Assembly (NCBI GenBank): GCA_037389465.1
Contig: JAZARR010000223.1
Coordinates: 186,001-250,000 of the forward strand
Source of the DNA: Baylisascaris procyonis
Lineage: Eukaryota; Nematoda; Chromadorea; Rhabditida; Ascarididae
DNA: 64,000 nucleotides
Direction: 5' to 3'
Under the pieces are notes generated by a model. That model did not search any database. It was given only the letters and a program-made list of their open reading frames with translations, and was not told where the DNA came from. This document shows, in pieces, positions 36,101 through 48,400 of this stretch (position 1 is the first letter of the stretch; each line of letters starts with the position of its first letter). The translations under genes were made by a program, and so were the position numbers.

Positions 36101-37479
36101 ATTGATTAGAATAATAAATTGTTAAGAATTGTTGCTCTTCGATATACAAATTTTTCTTGTGAAAGAATTTTTATAAGCCTATTATTGGAATATTGTTGCA
36201 ACGATATAGGGAAAACAATTTTTTTCAATATTAGAATTGGTTCAATGATTACATAGCGTAAAATATTCCGCATCTTATATTCCCTCGTTTCTTCTTTGGG
36301 AATAAGTCCATTCGTTTAATTATTTTTTGAGATATTTAAGAACGATTTTTATGTTTTTTAGTATGGACTTATAGTATTAATTTTTATAAAGCGTATCCTT
36401 GCATTATATAAGAGACGTATGGTGATATCCATGCAAGCAGATCCCTAATGGGTGGGAAAAGGGGAAGGGAGGACGGTTGGGGGGGGGGGGGGGAGGGAGT
36501 TGTAACTTCCGCGCGTTCCTTCAGAAATGGTCGGAGATAAGGGAATGAATTTTAGTGGGGGATTATTGCTGAAGTGGGCTCCTTCGAGTCATGTCCATAC
36601 TTTTCGTATGTTACATATGGCAATGGAACGAAGGAGTCTATCTCTTTTCTACAATTACAAATGAAACGACTAAGAATTTGTCTTAAAAAAAAATCTTTAT
36701 TGTGATAATGTGATCATTGGTGAAATTTATTAGAGAAGAGTTGATTGTCGTTTAGATTAAATTAATGATTAAATTAGATTAATTCATCTACAAGAAGGGA
36801 TAAAAAAATTTGTGATCATTTATTGAATGTCATCAATAAGAATATTTCTTTGAAGAAGCGTTTATTATTTCCAACGAGACCACTCGAAGGAGTATCGGAA
36901 TTCTCACCAAAACATTGTGTCAGTTCATATTGTATATGCCAATATATCGAAAAGGTAACTCTTTTTTGAAAGGGAATTCGTTTTTTACCTTTCTTGTTGA
37001 AGTTTAAAAAATAATTGCAATTCATAAAGGAAAGGAAGGACAATTGGGAAGGGAAAAGGGTGAATATGAGCAGTTTTCTGTGAGAATGAGAGGTAGCAAG
37101 CTTACTGCATGTATCGCTTAGCCAGAAGTTTCACTCACACTGTCGTTATTCGATTAAGTTGTCATTAAGAAACGGTTGTGGGCTGATAAGGGATGTTATC
37201 ATACAAGGAGACATATGACCAGATAATTGGAGTGCCTAACTAACGCCCACAAAGCTCACATTCGACTTGGATTTTTGCTTCGCTTCCTAGTCATTGTTTT
37301 CAGACGCGGGTCCTAGGCTTTTCTTATCTTTTTTTCGCTCATTTGAACTGTTCTTTGATATACATTTAATGTTAAAACTAGTAGCGGAGGGTATGATTTA
37401 GGTCATGAAGGTCATTTTTTTCTTTTTTCAGAGGCATTTCAAGCGTTCACCTCGTGAATGGTACGAACGCATATTTTGA
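30836..37479 (+). CDS. TMEM268-like (DUF4481) two-pass membrane protein
   Basis: Eight phase-consistent exons: 30836-30944, 32011-32187, 32622-32737, 33663-33721, 34439-34616, 35282-35392, 35892-36068, 37432-37479; 324 aa, close to human TMEM268 (~340). All seven acceptors are CAG or TAG. Visible order: disordered N-terminus; [17 protein letters not shown] (~98-115), matching the family's NG-x-hydrophobic start; SAEDYV; two membrane helices at ~163-181 and ~188-210 joined by a short GQPNGGFG turn; a helical stretch with [18 protein letters not shown] and [12 protein letters not shown] like the human C-terminal half; and a basic end [20 protein letters not shown]268 function is poorly known (membrane protein reported to affect integrin handling). 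Intron 3 carries a large TA-cored palindrome, and intron 7 a microRNA-like hairpin. Assignment is by remembered similarity and should be confirmed by profile search. Confidence 0.75.
32853..33071. repeat. ~219-bp palindrome with ~65-bp arms and TA-rich core
   Basis: Left arm (32853-32918) TTTTTTAGTATTTTTTG...CTACCTACC and right arm (33007-33071) GTAGGTAGG...AAAAAATACC...GACTAAAAAA are near-perfect reverse complements. Between them lies ~90 bases of (TA)n with scattered GTATG. It lies in intron 3 of the TMEM268-like gene. Confidence 0.88.
33072..33152. repeat. (TA)n microsatellite adjoining the palindrome
   Basis: CATATACATATACA leads into about 37 TA dinucleotides. It is immediately outside the right palindrome arm and similar in composition to the palindrome core, so it may be a displaced copy of it. 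Confidence 0.9.
36479..36494 (+). repeat. G16 homopolymer in a G-rich block
   Basis: Sixteen G in a row, preceded by GGGG and GGG runs from 36450 and followed by GGG. It could form a G-quadruplex and is a likely place for length error in assembly. Intron 7 of the TMEM268-like gene. Confidence 0.85.
36577..36638 (+). ncRNA. Candidate microRNA precursor hairpin
   Basis: A ~62-base stem-loop: GGCTCCTTCG pairs with CGAAGGAGTC (GU allowed), then after a small internal loop CATGTCCATA pairs with TATGGCAATG (8 of 10), leaving a loop of about 16 bases. Size, bulge pattern and arm length match an animal pre-miRNA. It lies in the sense orientation in intron 7 of the TMEM268-like gene. I do not recognise the mature sequence. 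A chance hairpin is possible. Confidence 0.4.
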
Positions 37480-38979
37480 TCGACTGTACACATTGGTTGG
37501 CAACTCGTATCGGTGGTCCTTCGATCCGTCGATCTTGAGAGGGCTTCTCGCCTTCAGATATATTCTATAATCAGCGGGAAGCAGCTTCAGTTGTGTTTGT
37601 GGCAGGTGATGGATCTACTTCTATGAAGACAAAAGTGCATCATTGAATAGTTCAACTCTAATTGTATTCGTGCCATCATATTTTATAACCTTCATAATTA
37701 TTAGTGGAATATGTCTTTCTATAATTTTCACTTATTCTTCTCGGTGCATTTATTATCTATTTCAGTTGTGATAGCGTTCTCTTTCTTTTCGGTGATTAGA
37801 GGTAATTGAGATAGAATAGGAAGGAGGGGATAGACTATTAGAGGTGAGGAAGTTCGAGCTTACAGCTACTAGAGCATTTAGTTAGTAATTTGGAAATCGC
37901 GGTAAAAATTGGAAATATTTCGTAGAAATATTTTCCAAATTTTATCGGATTGTTTACTAATATTTAAAACTTTTTTGTTAAATATTTCACTTATTTCTGT
38001 TGTATTTCGCCTTAAATATTTAATCACTTTGGTGGAATTTTACTTATGGTATATTATTCACTTAATATTGCTAATTAATCGAATTCACTTAATTTCCATT
38101 TCGATTTACTTGTTGTATTTATTTATTATTATTTATATAACTTCAGTATGTTTACTTACTTTGTATTTGTGCAAAGAATGTGTGGTGCTTTTTTTTCATT
38201 GATAGGCAGCAATCTTGATTTCCGATGGTATTGATATGCAAAAATGCAAGGAGATTATTTATAGTTTTGAATTTTGGGAAATCGTTGAAGGGCCTTTAAC
38301 TTTTTATATATCCTGCAATAAAACCACTAGGTCCTGTAGTAGACCAAAAATAGTCCTGCAATAATGCCGTTGAGTCCTGCAATAGACCAAAAAATAGTAC
38401 CATATTATGGCCATTAAGCTCAGGCATAACGTTTTAATACGATTGTAAATTATAGGATAATATAAGGATCTTATAGGAATCTCCTTGTTGAGAGTTGTTT
38501 CCGTTGGCATTGTCTTCATCTTATTACTACTTAATTAATACTCGATATTATTTGTATTTCCTTAATTATCTTAATTGAATATTGATGTTATCAATATGGC
38601 AGCTGTTATACTTAACACATTATTTGGGTACTTTCTATGGCTGTGGATATTCTTTTTTTTTCTATTTTGTTGCTCACTAATAATTTATTTTTATTTTTAT
38701 TTGTTTATAGAATTATTTTCAAATTATTAAAGAATTAAATCGCATAATATATAATTTTTATAATAAATGTGCCTTTCATTTTGGCATTCTTGTGTTTAAA
38801 ATTGGCGTTTCTCGCTCGATTCGTTATCTCTATTGAGAGTGCAATATGTCATCTATAATGTTCTTAGTTATCGTTTTATTATTATTTATTTATTTATTTT
38901 CGCATCAAATATTTTCTTTTTTCGTTTGCATATTTTCCATTTTTTGCATTCATAGCGTTCATTGTATTTCTTATAAAAG
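37480..38979. other. Intergenic region between TMEM268-like gene and the exon upstream of SF3B1
   Basis: 1.5 kb, very AT-rich after 37900. No supported gene. A segment at 38211-38300 is open and reads plausibly (ILISDGIDMQKCKEII) after GGCAG, but has no good donor. The tandem repeat at 38311-38397 follows it. Confidence 0.5.
38311..38397. repeat. Tandem duplication, 43/44-bp unit x2
   Basis: Units starting TCCTGCAATAA at 38311 and 38354 each contain a second TCCTG(C/T)A and end AGACCAAAAA(A)TAG, so each unit is itself an older half-length duplication. Confidence 0.88.
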
Positions 38980-39320
38980 GTAGTAATGTAGATATAACTA
39001 GAGGTGTAACACCTTTTATTATAAACCTGTGGAACCTGCAAAGCAATAGTAGCCAGTGGGGTGTAAAAAGTAAAGCGCTGTTAGCGGGCTTATGTGGTAT
39101 CCCGACACGAATTACACTTACCGCGCGAGGAAGTTCGTTATCGCGAACAAGTACTGTGGGTATGAATGACGGCGTGCGAACATTGCTTGAAGAATCTTTG
39201 AAGCTTCCATATATGGGTAGCGGGTGTGTGGGGGGATTTGTTTTATGGTTGATTGGCTTGAGTGGGTTGTTGTTTTATGCTCGTGATTTAGGTGATAGGT
39301 TTTTTTACCGGCCTCTATGA
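38980..39320 (+). CDS. Unidentified exon just upstream of SF3B1, in frame with it
   Basis: After TTATAAAAG the frame opens at 38980 (phase 1) and stays open for 112 codons to TGA at 39318. It includes NLWNLQSNSSQWGVKSKALL, GIPTRITLTARGSS and VRTLLEESLKLPYM, balanced composition quite unlike the surrounding introns. Two readings: it runs to the TGA, ending in a hydrophobic segment (CVGGFVLWLIGLSGLLFYA); or it splices at 39216 (GTAGCG, phase 1) to the exon at 39424, which keeps frame into SF3B1 and would add about 95 residues. I do not recognise the protein and found no certain upstream exon or start apart from an internal ATG. It may be the end of a small upstream gene about 100 bases from the SF3B1 acceptor, as in an operon. 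Confidence 0.4.
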
Positions 39321-39411
39321 AGGTGTCATATGAGGTCCATTGTTTTTGTTTCTATTGAATGTACTTGCTATTGAATCGATGGATTGCTAAGTGACACTTT
39401 TTATCGATTTT

Positions 39412-39449
39412 TTTTTATTATAGGTTGTGAAAATTTCTTCGATATTTTA
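39412..39449 (+). promoter_or_regulatory. Candidate trans-splice acceptor and leader of SF3B1
   Basis: A TTTTTTTTATTATAG acceptor ends at 39423, 26 bases before the ATG at 39450. The sequence and spacing fit spliced-leader addition. If the upstream open exon is used instead, this acts as an ordinary cis acceptor. Confidence 0.5.
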
Positions 39450-42400
39450 ATGGGGAAGTTGGTGTGTTTAGATCGTAAGTATTATTTTAGGCTATGGCAT
39501 ACAATTATGAATTTTGCATGACCTAAATTGCTTATTATGACGGTTATTGGTGTAATTGAAACTTTATTAATGGTGAATTATAATCGTTGTTTATTAATGA
39601 AATAAGTGGGCTCGTTAACCGGATTACAACGTATCTAATTTAATAAATAATGGTTTCTGGGTTACGTTTGGCCGATCAAAACAACGGTCATGATAATAAG
39701 CTGAATCGCTGAAGCTTATTGGGAAACTAAGCAATCTAAGGGCCGCATAGCTAGCGGGTACTCTTGGAAGTAAATCACTGCGAAGTTACCCCCATAGCCG
39801 TATTGAAAGGCTATCCTCCGCCTATGTAAATTTTATCGTTTTACATTTGCCCTCCGCAATAGGGTATGAAATGGTAGGAGACCGGTCGATGTTGCGTATT
39901 TGATAAGAAGTTTATTTAATTATTCAAGTGAATTACTTCAGTAGTAGTAACGGTATTACTAGTAATAGTATTTACAATACTAGAGAGTATTTATTACCAG
40001 AAGTAATAGGTGTTTTAGCAGGTAGCACTGGTAGTAGTAGTATGTAGTAGCAGTATCAGTAGCATTGCTAGATTATGCAGATAGGTTAGTACTTATAGTT
40101 AATTATTATATGTAGTGGCTGCGTGGAACTAAGGGCCTTTAATTGCACTCATATTGGCTAAGAGTCGATGCCATTCACACTGAAGATTCTTTGCTAGTGC
40201 AAAGTTTTTTTTTCGCCTTGTTTATATTGAATGCATTATTCATTGAACGAAAAGTTCACTGCAACCGTCTTGTTTCTCCCTCTCTGCCATCTTCTATTCT
40301 CTTTCTCTCTCTTTCTTTCTCTCTCTCTCAAAACGGATGCTGTCTACATTTCTATTGCTTGAAGCCATTCACTAGCAAAATACGAACGATGACCGCAGCG
40401 AATAGCGATGTAGATTAGTTTAATTTTATAAGACCATAGTATATCGTGTGTCTAGTAGTGGAATCCTCGCTACCATTTGCAAGCAGTCCCTCCACAAATC
40501 CTGGGGATCGATCATTTGTTCCTGTGGTGGGGATGCGATGCGAAATACGCAATTGGAGTGTCTAACGTTGAATGTGATCAACTCTGCAGTTTTTTTTTTG
40601 AGTGATTTGAGGTGGCAGTTAATCGATATTGGGTGTTGGAAGAGACTAGGTCGACTAGCAGGTATCATAGGCCTTTCTAGGAAATTGGGCTGCACTATAT
40701 CGTCCGAATTGAATTTTATGCACTTATTCCTTTTGCGTTTCACTTTTTGAGTGAGAGAATACGAAGCCTTAGGCTGTTCGGTTCATCACTACGGATAGTT
40801 AAATCGTTATCTCTTTCTTTAAAGTTTTTCATTGCTGATGAATTTCTTTCGCTATGGGGATATCAGCCTTTTGGAAGTCCTTCATTATTAGATTTTTGTT
40901 TTATCGTATTGATATGTTTTTTGCAAGATCGATTTGCATACGTACGCTGATGAATACTATTTACTTAAAATAATCAATGTCATATATTTTCAGTGCTATC
41001 GTTTTATTTAGCAAGGAAACGGTAGTGCTTTTGGAAACGTGAAGTGCAATAGCACATTGAGCAAAACGAACGGTTGTTAGCTCATTGTGCTGCTCACGTG
41101 ATGGCTGCAAAAACGCGTGATGGTTGGTTTCTTCTTGTGATCGATGTTTTAGCCTGTTGCCTTTAAGATTCCGCAAGTGGTTTGCTGCGTTAGTAAATTT
41201 GGAAGGGAATAAAGGGAGGGGGCCTTATCAGTGGTATCACTGCCTATTGGGGACTGAGGTAGGGGATTAACTTGAATTTCTGTTATATTTTCGCGGATTG
41301 GGGAGTGATATCCGATATAAGGGAAGGTATAATTCTTTCTTTCTAGAATACGAGAGGTTTCTTTCGACGAATAAATCTCAGTAACGCATTTCGATTTTCA
41401 ATCCTGGCTGATATTGTTTAGGAGTCATAAAAATTTGGTTTTTTTTTTGTTGGGAATATGCATTTAAGGGACCAAACTGACATCATTGTTATAATTAATT
41501 ATTTTAGTGCGTCAAAATTGATTTAATTCCCGATATTTTTGTTTTATTATGAAAATACTGAATTGATATTGCAGAATTAGAAGCGCAAATAGCGCAAATC
41601 CAGTCACGCAAACGGCAGTTGCAAGAAGATGCGGAAAACGGTGAGAATATAAGCAATGGGAAATCGATCGATAAAATCGCATTTGGATCGGCTGGCGGTT
41701 ATGATACGGTACGATGTTTCCTTGCTTGTTCAGATATTGTTTATTGGGGAAATGCAGAGAAAATTAATTAATCGGTTTTGGAAGGATGGTGATTTGAAAT
41801 GTCTTGGAAGTTCACCAAGCTCAGTAAGCTCACGAGTATGACTGCTGAGCTTATTGAGCTTGGTGAGTTTATTGGCAGAAAGCGTGGTCGGCCTATGTAC
41901 CCAGACGCAGTAACATTCGCATAGACACTCTTGAGAGTATGGTATGGTAGGGGCACGAATATGGGTTGAATTTGGCGTCGATCGTGAATGAAACCGTGGT
42001 TAAGTTTAATATTTGACGATGTTGCATAGCATGTAACTCGTGATACTCTATTGCTTATCTCTCTATCCGCCTTTATTCTCCATAAGCATTGTAATGACAT
42101 CGGTATTATTGTGTTTTCCTCTCGAAAACCATGATGATACTTTAATTTGACTTCCATAAAATTGATATAGTGCTTTGTTATATTCTGTGGTAAAGGATAT
42201 TATTGGTTGGACTGAGAGTTTATAAATGTTTAGTAAGAGTGTGTCTTGAAAGGAATATTAGGTTGGGTCGGTTCATCAGAGTTTATTAGCCACTTTGTTC
42301 ATTCCAGCCGATCATATACGTTCCATGCACCAGTTAGAAGAGGTTCTTGAAGGTCACAGTTTTAGCTCAGATATTTGCACTATTAAAGAGGGACTCTCAT

Positions 42401-45400
42401 CTTTTCTCACTAAAACAGATGAAAGCAAAAGAAAGGTAGCCGCGATTGTTATTGCTGCCAAACTTGTGCTTGAAGTTTACTTTTCATTTTCCTTCCTGAA
42501 AATGTTGTTTATATGGTACCTTCTCTGTTCTGCACATAGCTGTCCTCTCACTTATATGAATGTTTCACATTGGCATATGTAGTTATGGACGAGTCTCAAA
42601 AATTACAGAATGGAATCATGATTGGCGTTATTCGGTAGGAAGAGATTGCAGATTGGAACTAATCAAGTTCTCTATCCCCCTTTTCTTTCCCCCTCTTTTT
42701 CCCTTATTACCTCCCGTCTAATATTACTTTATTTTTGTGGGGCTTGAGAGAAGGGAGTACTCCTTTTTGTTTCATTAGTGAAACACGTACTATGGGAATT
42801 GGAGCGTAGAAGCATTGAATTCTTTGAGATGCAGATTACACCTTCTGAAATATTTTTTCAAAGTTCTATGTTCATTTGAATATAGTTTGTATTATTTTTA
42901 AGGATGTATACGGTAGCGTTCGTGGCAACCGCAAAGGCGATTATCTCACATCGATAAACGCAGGAGATGAGGAGGATGAAGTTGAAGATGAACTTGTTGG
43001 ACCGATGGCTACAGCGAAGGCCAACTACTCTGCACCGAAGCGTTTCGTCGAGGAAGCTGCCAAACATGCTCAGGTTAGCTGTTACTTTTTGTTATCCTCC
43101 TATCTATCTAGTATTTGCGGCTGGAATTAGGGTTGAAAAGGTGGGGAACAGTAGCTGCTGTGGTTGGTTCACTTGGTTTATTACCACCCCCCTATTCTTC
43201 GTTTACTTGGTTTACTACCGCCGCTTATTCTTTCCTCGCAAAATTTTTATGATCGTTTGGTATGCAAACTTTTTAGTGAAATTTTTTCCAGTGGCTGAAG
43301 AATTCCAAAAAATTTTTCATTTTTCATGATCTCTTCGTAGTAATGAGACGTGGAATATATTAAACCATTTGCTTCTCGTCTTCTTTCAAGGACTTTTTTG
43401 ATTCGCATAACATCATTTAAGCGTTCGTACCTAATAAAAATGCCTGAGTTTTGCCCAAAAATGCAAATAAAAATGCCTGAGTTTTTTATTTGTTTAACAT
43501 GGAAACACTTTAAGGTAGGTGAATTAGGGCATATTCCATGGACTCTTTGTATAGATTTTTGGGCGTAAATTTTCATTATAACGAACATTTATATATGAAA
43601 GAATGATGAATAAGTGAAACTGTTAAAGAATGTAAGCATCTTAGTGTTATTATCATTATTAACACATTATAGGGAACAAGTCCGTTAGGGAATTAATCTC
43701 CAGCTAAGGTAAGGTAATTGCACGCGTATGATTGGATTTTTGTATTGTTCTAAAGAATCGTAAAAAGGGGCATATTTGGGCTATCTCTTAGTTGGTTGGT
43801 TGATTGTGAAGAGAGAGGGCAGATTCTTAGGTTGACGTCGAATGGGTATGTAAAGAAGGATTTCTCTATAAAATGGGTGAGTGATAATAGGGAAATGTAA
43901 CGATTATGGGTATTTGGAACGGTTGTAGCACGTGGATGTTACTTTAGTAAATGGTCTTAGATTCTTTAGTAGTGGTATTTTATTTTGGTACATTAGGCGT
44001 AAAATAATAAATTAAAGGATGACGATCCGTTTGCGGAGACAAGAACGAAGACGATAGCTGAACGGCAGAGTAACTATCAGGCGCGTGCAAGACAGAGGCA
44101 GATCTCACCTGAGCGAGCCGATATGTTTGGTACTTACTTTCGCTACATTTTTCATCTATAACGTTTAGTTGACAAAGCTGGCTGAACAATGGGTCTTTTT
44201 TCTCATTTGAGAGATAGTATGTTCTATATTTCGTAGATTTATTTGTTCCTTAAAATAAGCCGAATATTTACTTTGCTTTGGGTGCGTTCTCATATAGGTG
44301 ATATTATGGCTTCTTGATTTTATCTCATTGGCTTTCTTGAAGTGTCTGAGAATTCAAAACTTCGAAACAGATTGAGTTTATTTATTCATTTCTATTTATT
44401 TGTGTTTATTTATTTATTCGCTTATTTATTTTGCAGCCGATCAAACGCCCGATGTTCGCGATCGATCATACGCACAGATCATGAAGGAACAAATGCTACG
44501 TGAAGAAACTGTAATTTTGTTTTTAACAATTATAATTACTATGTCGAAAATTGTGAGAAATTGCCCTATTCGATATTTCCCTTAGTTTTTTTTTTAAATT
44601 AGTAATTTTTTTTCTAAGTAATCCTTCTTTTATCATTCGGCTAAGCAATCTTCACGCGCCTGATATGATTTAGATTTTTCAAAATTTATACTGATAGCGA
44701 TCTGAAAGACCCTATTTGATAATACTGATCCCCAAAAACAAAGCAGAGGCATCGTTGAAGGAATTTGGTTGCACTGACCACGTAATGATTATGACCATTG
44801 ATCATCTTTCTGATCACCTTTATACTAACGGTCACTCATATTATTGTTTCTATTTTGAATTAGTGTTCATTGGAATTCTAATGAATGCTATTGGTTTATA
44901 GGGTAAAGTGGAAAAAGAACTGGCAGATAAGGCGAAATCGGGTGAACTAAAGGTGAATAAGCAGCCATTGGCACCCGTTCAGAAGAGGGGTCGATGGGAT
45001 GAAACACCAAAGATTGAGGCACTCGGTGCAGGTGCACTGACACCTTCATCGCAGACACCTGGCAGTACACAACGCAAACGTATCAGCATCACTTCAACAA
45101 TTTCGGCAGCTGCAGCTGAGGTTTTTTTATGACGATTCTTATGGTTTTTTCTTCTCTTCGTTAAGTTCCATATTTTCTCCTCTCTTCCTCTAATTCTTCA
45201 TGCTTCCACCAACCCGTCGTTTCCATCGCTCCTGCCGTCGTTTTCCGTCTCGAGAGCCTGTTTTTCTCATGCTCTTCCTGCATTTCCCCATCATCATTTT
45301 TAGGGATTCTTTTCCTTCTATATCTTTTCCATTAGTTTGTTAGTTTCCTTACCTATTTTTAATGGAAGTCATTTTCTGCTTCAATTTTTTTTCAGTATTT

Positions 45401-48400
45401 TGACGAAAACCTTATGCGTTTTTTTTTCTTTTTTCTTTTTGCAGCATATTTGTTATGTCAAGATGTCACTGAATAATAACCAACAATCCATTTTTTTCGT
45501 CAATTTTGCTCATTATTTATATGGCTGCAAAATTGATGTTATTTCACAAAAATTAAATCATAAAATGAGTCCAGCGAATGAAATCGCAGACAAGGAAGCA
45601 AAAAATGATTTACTAAGAGAATTTAATGCTAAAAAGTGACAGTCGCAGCTGTCACCAGGTGGATGCGTCCGTTGCATGCATCTTCAGCTTGTAAAGCGGC
45701 GTCGAATTTGATGGCTACGAGAAAAGAGTTACCGATTTCAGAACGGATCTGAGGTTTGCCCATATAACATTTTTTCTCCAAAATCAGGGCCAATAATTAA
45801 TGCATGTAAAGGTGTGTAAAGAAATAAGTTTACAGGTAGCGACACCTCGCGTGGCACGTTGGGATGAGACACCAGCGCATGCATCTGGTGTTGATGCAAC
45901 ACCGATGTCAGGTGCGAAAGCATGGGATGCGACGCCAACAACGCAGACACCACGGCGCAATCGATGGGATGAAACACCTCGAGGTATTACTCATTTTTTA
46001 ATCAGGGTCCAGTTGATGGTGCTAAAATATGGCGGGTGATCGGTGATATGGCCCGCATGCTTAGGAAGCATAAATTACGGAGCAGAAGGCGAAATGGACA
46101 GTGAAATTGTTCAACGCGATAAGCGATACTGCAAAGCTCACTCAAAAACTATTCACTTTTATAGCTAATCTGTAACAGTACTGCCAGTTTCGCAAAATTT
46201 TACAACTTCGTAAGTCGCACATTTTATTAGTTGCGTTTTCTTTATTAAATTAAACTATATAGACAAAAAAGAAAGGGCTTACCTAGAAGCAATTTAGAAG
46301 TAGTGGGGGTGGGTACTTTGCATTCGTTTATGAAAGAAGTTTGAACATGGGGGTTACAAAATTTTCCCAAAAAAGGTCACAAGTTTCACATTTGAGGTTC
46401 AAAAATTTGTTTGGGTAGTCTCCCAGATATTTCTTTCTTGGCGTTCACCGTGCGCATTCATGGGATTTACCTGACTGAATTTCAAGGAAGAGGTGGTAGC
46501 CATGACTTCCTCTTCTTCTTTATTTTACCTGTTTCTGTTAGGCATAAGCAAGCTTTTGTGGCTCATAAGCAAATTTTTGTTGCTAAGTCTCTCTGCTATG
46601 AACGAAGGATCAAACATCGCTAAGCAAAAAGCTTCAACGCTAAAATGGGACGAGCAGCTTGAGAGGTGTGCATGAGCTCATGATCGGATCGCTGTATCAT
46701 TGCGTGATTGGTTTTGCCAAAAGAGAAGGGTGAAAGCGCCTATTAATTTCATTGGATTTATCGCGATTTTCTGGAATTTCATATGCATCGCAGGATAGGA
46801 TTATTTAAAATATCAGTGTGCTTTTTTATTAAACAGACTTATTATAAAATTAATTTATTATTCAGAGTCTGTACGCGATGGAATGACGCCTGGCGGAATG
46901 ACACCGGGTGGGATGACTCCCGGTTGGGGTGCAGAGACGCCTCGCGATACACGGTTCGATGATGTTAAGGTAATTGCCAAATTTTAAATAGGACTCGATT
47001 GTAGATTTATTAAGGAGTCTATATTTAGTGTTGTTCACTTGAAGGGTCGTTTGCCTCGATGGGCGTAATGTGACGATCGTGAAACCTGTCTCTAGAATTC
47101 TTTATCGTAGTGCTTGTCGACAGTAATGTTATAAGTAGTGAGCGGCAATGAGGAATTTAAGATGAGTTGCTTTTACTTTATTCTTGTGAATTGGAATTAG
47201 GGGGCATTTTACTTTAATTGTATGAATATATATTAGTGATCTGATGTTGAGGTCGAAGAAACGCCAAGTGAGTCGAAGCGTCGATCGCGTTGGGATCTGA
47301 CACCATCGGCCGCAACGCCAGCCACACCAGCAGGAGGATCGAGCACTCCATCGACAGCTCAGATGGCAGGTGCAACCACACCATCAGGATTTACACCGAG
47401 CACTGTGGTCGGAGGAATGACCCCGTCGATGATGACACCAGGAGGCACAACTCCAGTGGGCGCTCTCGCGATGGGACTCAAAACGCCGGCTATGCCTATG
47501 ATGCCAATGACGCCTGATCAGATGGCCATGTTCAAATGGGAACGTGAAATTGACGAAAGAAACAGGTAGGCACTTGCCGAGCTGGTTATGGCGTTGCAAC
47601 TTTTTTATAAAAACTTTCCACCAGTTTCTTGAGGCAAGCATTCACCGACGTTCCCGGCCATATCCCAATTGCATTTTCAGAAATCTTCAGCAGAGTCTAT
47701 GAATACGGGGGGGGGGGTAAATGCAAAGTTTGAGAGAATTCTTGAAAAGTTGAGAAGTGAATAAGAGCTCAGTCCTTCTCGAAAGGTTCCCATTCCAATA
47801 CGTTTCAGACTCTTAAAAGACATCATCACCTTGTTTAATAATATAACGCACAAAGTCATTCCATTTAGATTTTTATTATCAGTAAAAGTCTAAGGTGTAG
47901 GGCAAGGAAGGATATTTTATTTCCTCGCAAGAGGTCAAGGAAAATGCAACTCGGTGAGTGAAAGCATTCGTCGAGGAATACGAGTTATGAATGCCTGGAT
48001 TTATATTCGAGCGCGAATTCTGAGTTCTTTTCGTGGAATCTGATGCACTGATGTGTCCATTTTAAGAAAAGGTTTTTGTCGTACGCTATTTCACATATAA
48101 AGTTAACGTTTAATCGAGAAGTTCTATAGTGGATTAGGAAACTGTATTTGGTGCATTTGATGTCGAATGTTGCTTTAATTCAGAAATTTTCCTTCTCTCT
48201 AATTTATTTTCCAAAGCCGCTTAGTATTTTTTGTGGCGTTGATGTGTGGAAGTCGATTCGATCGTCTTTTTGATTACTGAAGTTGAGCCAGACTAAGTGC
48301 AAGTTAGTCGTCTATAATAGCCTAATATTTAAGACCGCTCTCGGATGAAGAGTTGGATGCGTTATTCCCACCAGGATATAAAATATTGCCTCCGCCAAGT

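Noticed and set aside
40426..40750. Frames of 100-105 aa on both strands in SF3B1 intron 1
   Set aside because: The two strands are equally open and neither has a start context, splice partner or recognised motif.
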